Source: Bacteroidota bacterium (GTDB lineage Bacteria > Bacteroidota > Bacteroidia > B-17B0 > B-17BO). Taken from it: a stretch of 7,593 nucleotides of DNA. Below, one piece after another: positions 5,968 through 7,593 of the stretch; position 1 is the first letter of the stretch, and each line of letters opens with the position of its first letter. The stretch spans positions 1 through 7,593 of the forward strand of contig CANHPI010000124.1 in the NCBI GenBank assembly GCA_947462425.1, read 5' to 3'. The notes under the pieces are model-generated. The model made no database searches. It was given only the letters and a program-made list of their open reading frames with translations, and had not been told where the DNA came from. Both the position numbers and the translations under genes were made by a program.

Positions 5968-6921
5968 TTAGTTTGTTTTTCTGGCAACAACAATCATTTC
6001 CTCTCCAATATTTAATGCCTCTAATGTTTTATAAATTAAGTTATGTATTTTCATAAATAACTTCAATTTCCACATTGGTTTTTGTGTAAACGTATTAAAA
6101 TACTGTTGCCTTTCCGAAGCTTTAATTGCATTATTAGCTTGCTGCTGAGTCTGTTTTTTTTCTCCCCTTAATCTTTTTAATAATGGAAGGATTGTATACA
6201 TGATAAACAACTTTATTTCAAAAGAGGATTTAATTGTTTCCACCTCATAACCATGTTTTTTTAACAATTGTGTAATGGTTTTTTTTCCAAAATAATTTAC
6301 ATGATCTAAACCCATCATTTTCCAATTGTCCTTATGCTTTTTAGCAAAATAAGAATCAATTTGAGGAACTTGAATTACAATAATTCCATTTTTAGAAGTA
6401 ATTCGAGAACATTTAGCGATAACATCATCTGCTTTATCAATATGTTCTAAAACATCCCACATGGTTATAATATCAAATGTTTTATCTTCATTCATATCAA
6501 AAAAATCAATATGATCAACCGGTAATTTTAAATCATTTTTAGAGTAAAGATAAGGTTGTTCTGAAATTTCAATTCCATAAACATCATAACCTAACATCTT
6601 ACCAGTTAACATAAAATGTCCCCAACCTGCACCTAAATCAAATAATGACCCGCTTGGCTTATATTTTTTTATTAAATTATAACGTAATTTATGACGTTCT
6701 ATTTTTACCCAATTATTACCATTTCGCACGGCGTTAGCAACATTTTCGTCCTTATAATTTTCATACGAAATTTGTTTTCTAAAATAAGGAGGGATAAAAG
6801 TAAAAGAACATTTTTTACATTCAACTACAGAAAATTTTTCCTTTTCGTAGGTAATTGTAAACTCGGATGATTTTGTGTTTCCACATACACAACAATGTAT
6901 GTCTTCAAAAATATTTTGCAT
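5968..6921 (-). CDS. Class I SAM-dependent methyltransferase with N-terminal zinc ribbon
   Basis: A 317-residue soluble protein. Residues 10-38 form a likely four-cysteine zinc ribbon (C10-x2-C13 and C35-x2-C38). The Rossmann-type methyltransferase domain (about 75-230, Methyltransf_23-like) has the SAM-binding motif FDLGAGWGHF (94-103), the acidic residue E118 after strand 2 in YGIEIS, and WDVLEHI (154-160), then GIIVIQVPQ and GLDHVNYFGKKTITQLLKKHGY. The C-terminal 90 residues are basic, with a Gln-rich stretch (257-273). Ribbon-plus-methyltransferase proteins of this kind often act on sugars or cell-surface polymers, but no glycan genes are visible, so the substrate is unknown. It lies 8 bp downstream of the repeat-rich gene and is probably translated from the same mRNA. 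The ATG at 6919-6921 is the first in frame after that gene's stop and directly precedes the ribbon. Confidence 0.92.
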   Translation of the reverse strand: MQNIFEDIHCCVCGNTKSSEFTITYEKEKFSVVECKKCSFTFIPPYFRKQISYENYKDENVANAVRNGNNWVKIERHKLRYNLIKKYKPSGSLFDLGAGWGHFMLTGKMLGYDVYGIEISEQPYLYSKNDLKLPVDHIDFFDMNEDKTFDIITMWDVLEHIDKADDVIAKCSRITSKNGIIVIQVPQIDSYFAKKHKDNWKMMGLDHVNYFGKKTITQLLKKHGYEVETIKSSFEIKLFIMYTILPLLKRLRGEKKQTQQQANNAIKASERQQYFNTFTQKPMWKLKLFMKIHNLIYKTLEALNIGEEMIVVARKTN

Positions 6922-6929
6922 AATAATTA

Positions 6930-7593
6930 TTAAGGTTTTGTTTCTTGTTCAAAGGTAGATTTTGTTATAGGTTTAGCATCTCTAAAATAAGAAACACCTC
7001 CCCAATTAAATGTTTTTTTTTGATATATGTATACCGAAGAATCTTTTACTAAAACTCTTTGCAGAATAACTACGCCTTTACTAACAATTTTTTCTTCAGT
7101 AATACCAGGAGAATATTTACTTAACAATTCCCTTTGTTTAGAATCGATAGAAGCAGCAGTAGCAATGTCTGATTTTAATAATTTTTCTATTTCGGCTAAA
7201 CGTCCTTTTGCATAAGGATCTCCAGCTTTAGCAATTAAAGCCTCCTCGTATGCTATTTTAGATTGTGGATATTTTTTTTCGCTAAAAAGAACATCTGCTT
7301 TTTCTTTTGCTTTTTTATATTTATCAATCGTTAAATCAATAGGATTTGTTGTTGCCTTTGCTTTATCAGCCGCTGCTTTTTTAGCCGCTTCCTCTTTAGC
7401 GAGTTTATCAGCTAATTCTCTATCAGCTTTTTCTTTCGCTAATCTACCTGCTTCTGCTTTATCAGCTGCCGCCTTTTTAGCTGCTTCCTCTTTAGATAAT
7501 TTATCAACTAATTCCTTATCTGCTTTTTCTTTTGCTAATCTTGCAGCTTCTGCTTTTTTAGCTGCTTCATCTTTAGATAATTTATCAGCTAAT
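6930..7593 (-). CDS. Lys/Ala/Glu-rich repeat protein with TPR-like segment and C-terminal domain, 5' end outside window
   Basis: The frame is open from the window edge to a TAA at 6930-6932, giving 220 visible residues; internal TTG or ATG codons are not the start. Visible residues 1-82 are TolA-like charged repeats (KLSKEEAAKKA, RLAKEKADKE), predicted to form one long helix or coiled coil. Residues about 92-140 look like a TPR-type helix pair: KAKEKADVLFSEKKY, SKIAYEEALIAKAGDPYAK, RLAEIEKLL. The last 60 residues form a compact, probably beta-rich segment, YSPGITEEKIVSKGVVIL followed by IYQKKTFNWGGVSYFRD. From memory, a similar TPR-plus-tail arrangement ends several large Bacteroidota envelope-associated proteins; this is recollection, not a search. 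The N-terminus, where a signal peptide or membrane anchor would show, is missing. No function can be assigned. The gene is upstream of, and probably co-transcribed with, the methyltransferase. Confidence 0.85.
   Translation of the reverse strand, partial: LADKLSKDEAAKKAEAARLAKEKADKELVDKLSKEEAAKKAAADKAEAGRLAKEKADRELADKLAKEEAAKKAAADKAKATTNPIDLTIDKYKKAKEKADVLFSEKKYPQSKIAYEEALIAKAGDPYAKGRLAEIEKLLKSDIATAASIDSKQRELLSKYSPGITEEKIVSKGVVILQRVLVKDSSVYIYQKKTFNWGGVSYFRDAKPITKSTFEQETKP
7347..7592 (-). repeat. Tandem coding repeats of about 27-32 codons (Lys/Ala/Glu-rich helix)
   Basis: Read on the minus strand, three units begin with L(A/V)DKL(S/A)K(D/E)EAAKKA: 7512-7592 (27 codons), 7416-7511 (32 codons) and 7347-7415 (23 codons, ending in KATT). 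Units 1 and 2 end with RLAKEKAD(K/R)E. Unit 2 has a five-codon insertion (AADKA-like) compared with unit 1. The array continues past the window edge, so the copy number is unknown. Alternating acidic and basic residues at helical spacing suggest a stiff single helix. Confidence 0.75.

Noticed and set aside
6950..6957. TACCTTTG on the minus strand, a possible internal promoter for the methyltransferase
   Set aside because: It matches the -7 consensus and would leave a leader of about 25 nt, but no -33 element is at the right distance and the bases encode the end of the upstream protein (S-T-F-E). Chance is likely.
7027..7215. A 62-codon plus-strand ORF
   Set aside because: It lies opposite the repeat-protein gene, whose frame continues through a TPR-like segment; no independent support.

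Overview
The window looks like chromosomal DNA from a low-GC member of the Bacteroidota, probably a flavobacterium-like lineage. The evidence is strong A+T richness, start codons without clear Shine-Dalgarno sequences, promoter-like TAnnTTTG elements, and typical Bacteroidota proteins (START-like domain, rhomboid with a DUF6576-like tail, DUF4159, and an ECF sigma factor of the usual phylum type). No mobile element, CRISPR array, rRNA or tRNA was seen. No unambiguous new defence or biosynthetic system is visible. The most unusual object is a histone H1-like/START-like fusion protein.

Left part, minus strand (1-1615): a 333-residue protein joins a very basic, repetitive Lys/Val/Ala tail (no acidic residue and no arginine in its first 155 residues) to a C-terminal START-like domain. 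After a 147-bp gap with a possible promoter comes an ECF sigma factor, cut by the window edge before its region 4 helix-turn-helix.

Middle part, plus strand (1746-5867): a divergent 130-bp intergenic region separates the fusion gene from mutL. mutL, a six-TM rhomboid protease and a second, divergent rhomboid are tightly packed (gaps of 10 and 5 bp) and probably form one operon. The mutL -7-like element ends 5 bp before the ATG, suggesting a leaderless or nearly leaderless mRNA. The MutL ATPase and clamp-binding motifs look intact, but the metal-binding positions of its C-terminal endonuclease motifs are replaced. A separate gene with its own well-formed promoter then encodes an exported DUF4159 protein, followed by a possible weak terminator.

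Right part, minus strand (5968-7593): a class I SAM-dependent methyltransferase with an N-terminal four-cysteine zinc ribbon lies 8 bp downstream of an incomplete gene. The visible part of that gene encodes Lys/Ala/Glu-rich helical repeats, a TPR-like helical pair and a distinct C-terminal domain. The two are probably co-transcribed, and they converge on the DUF4159 gene. All stretches without a gene are shorter than 150 bp.
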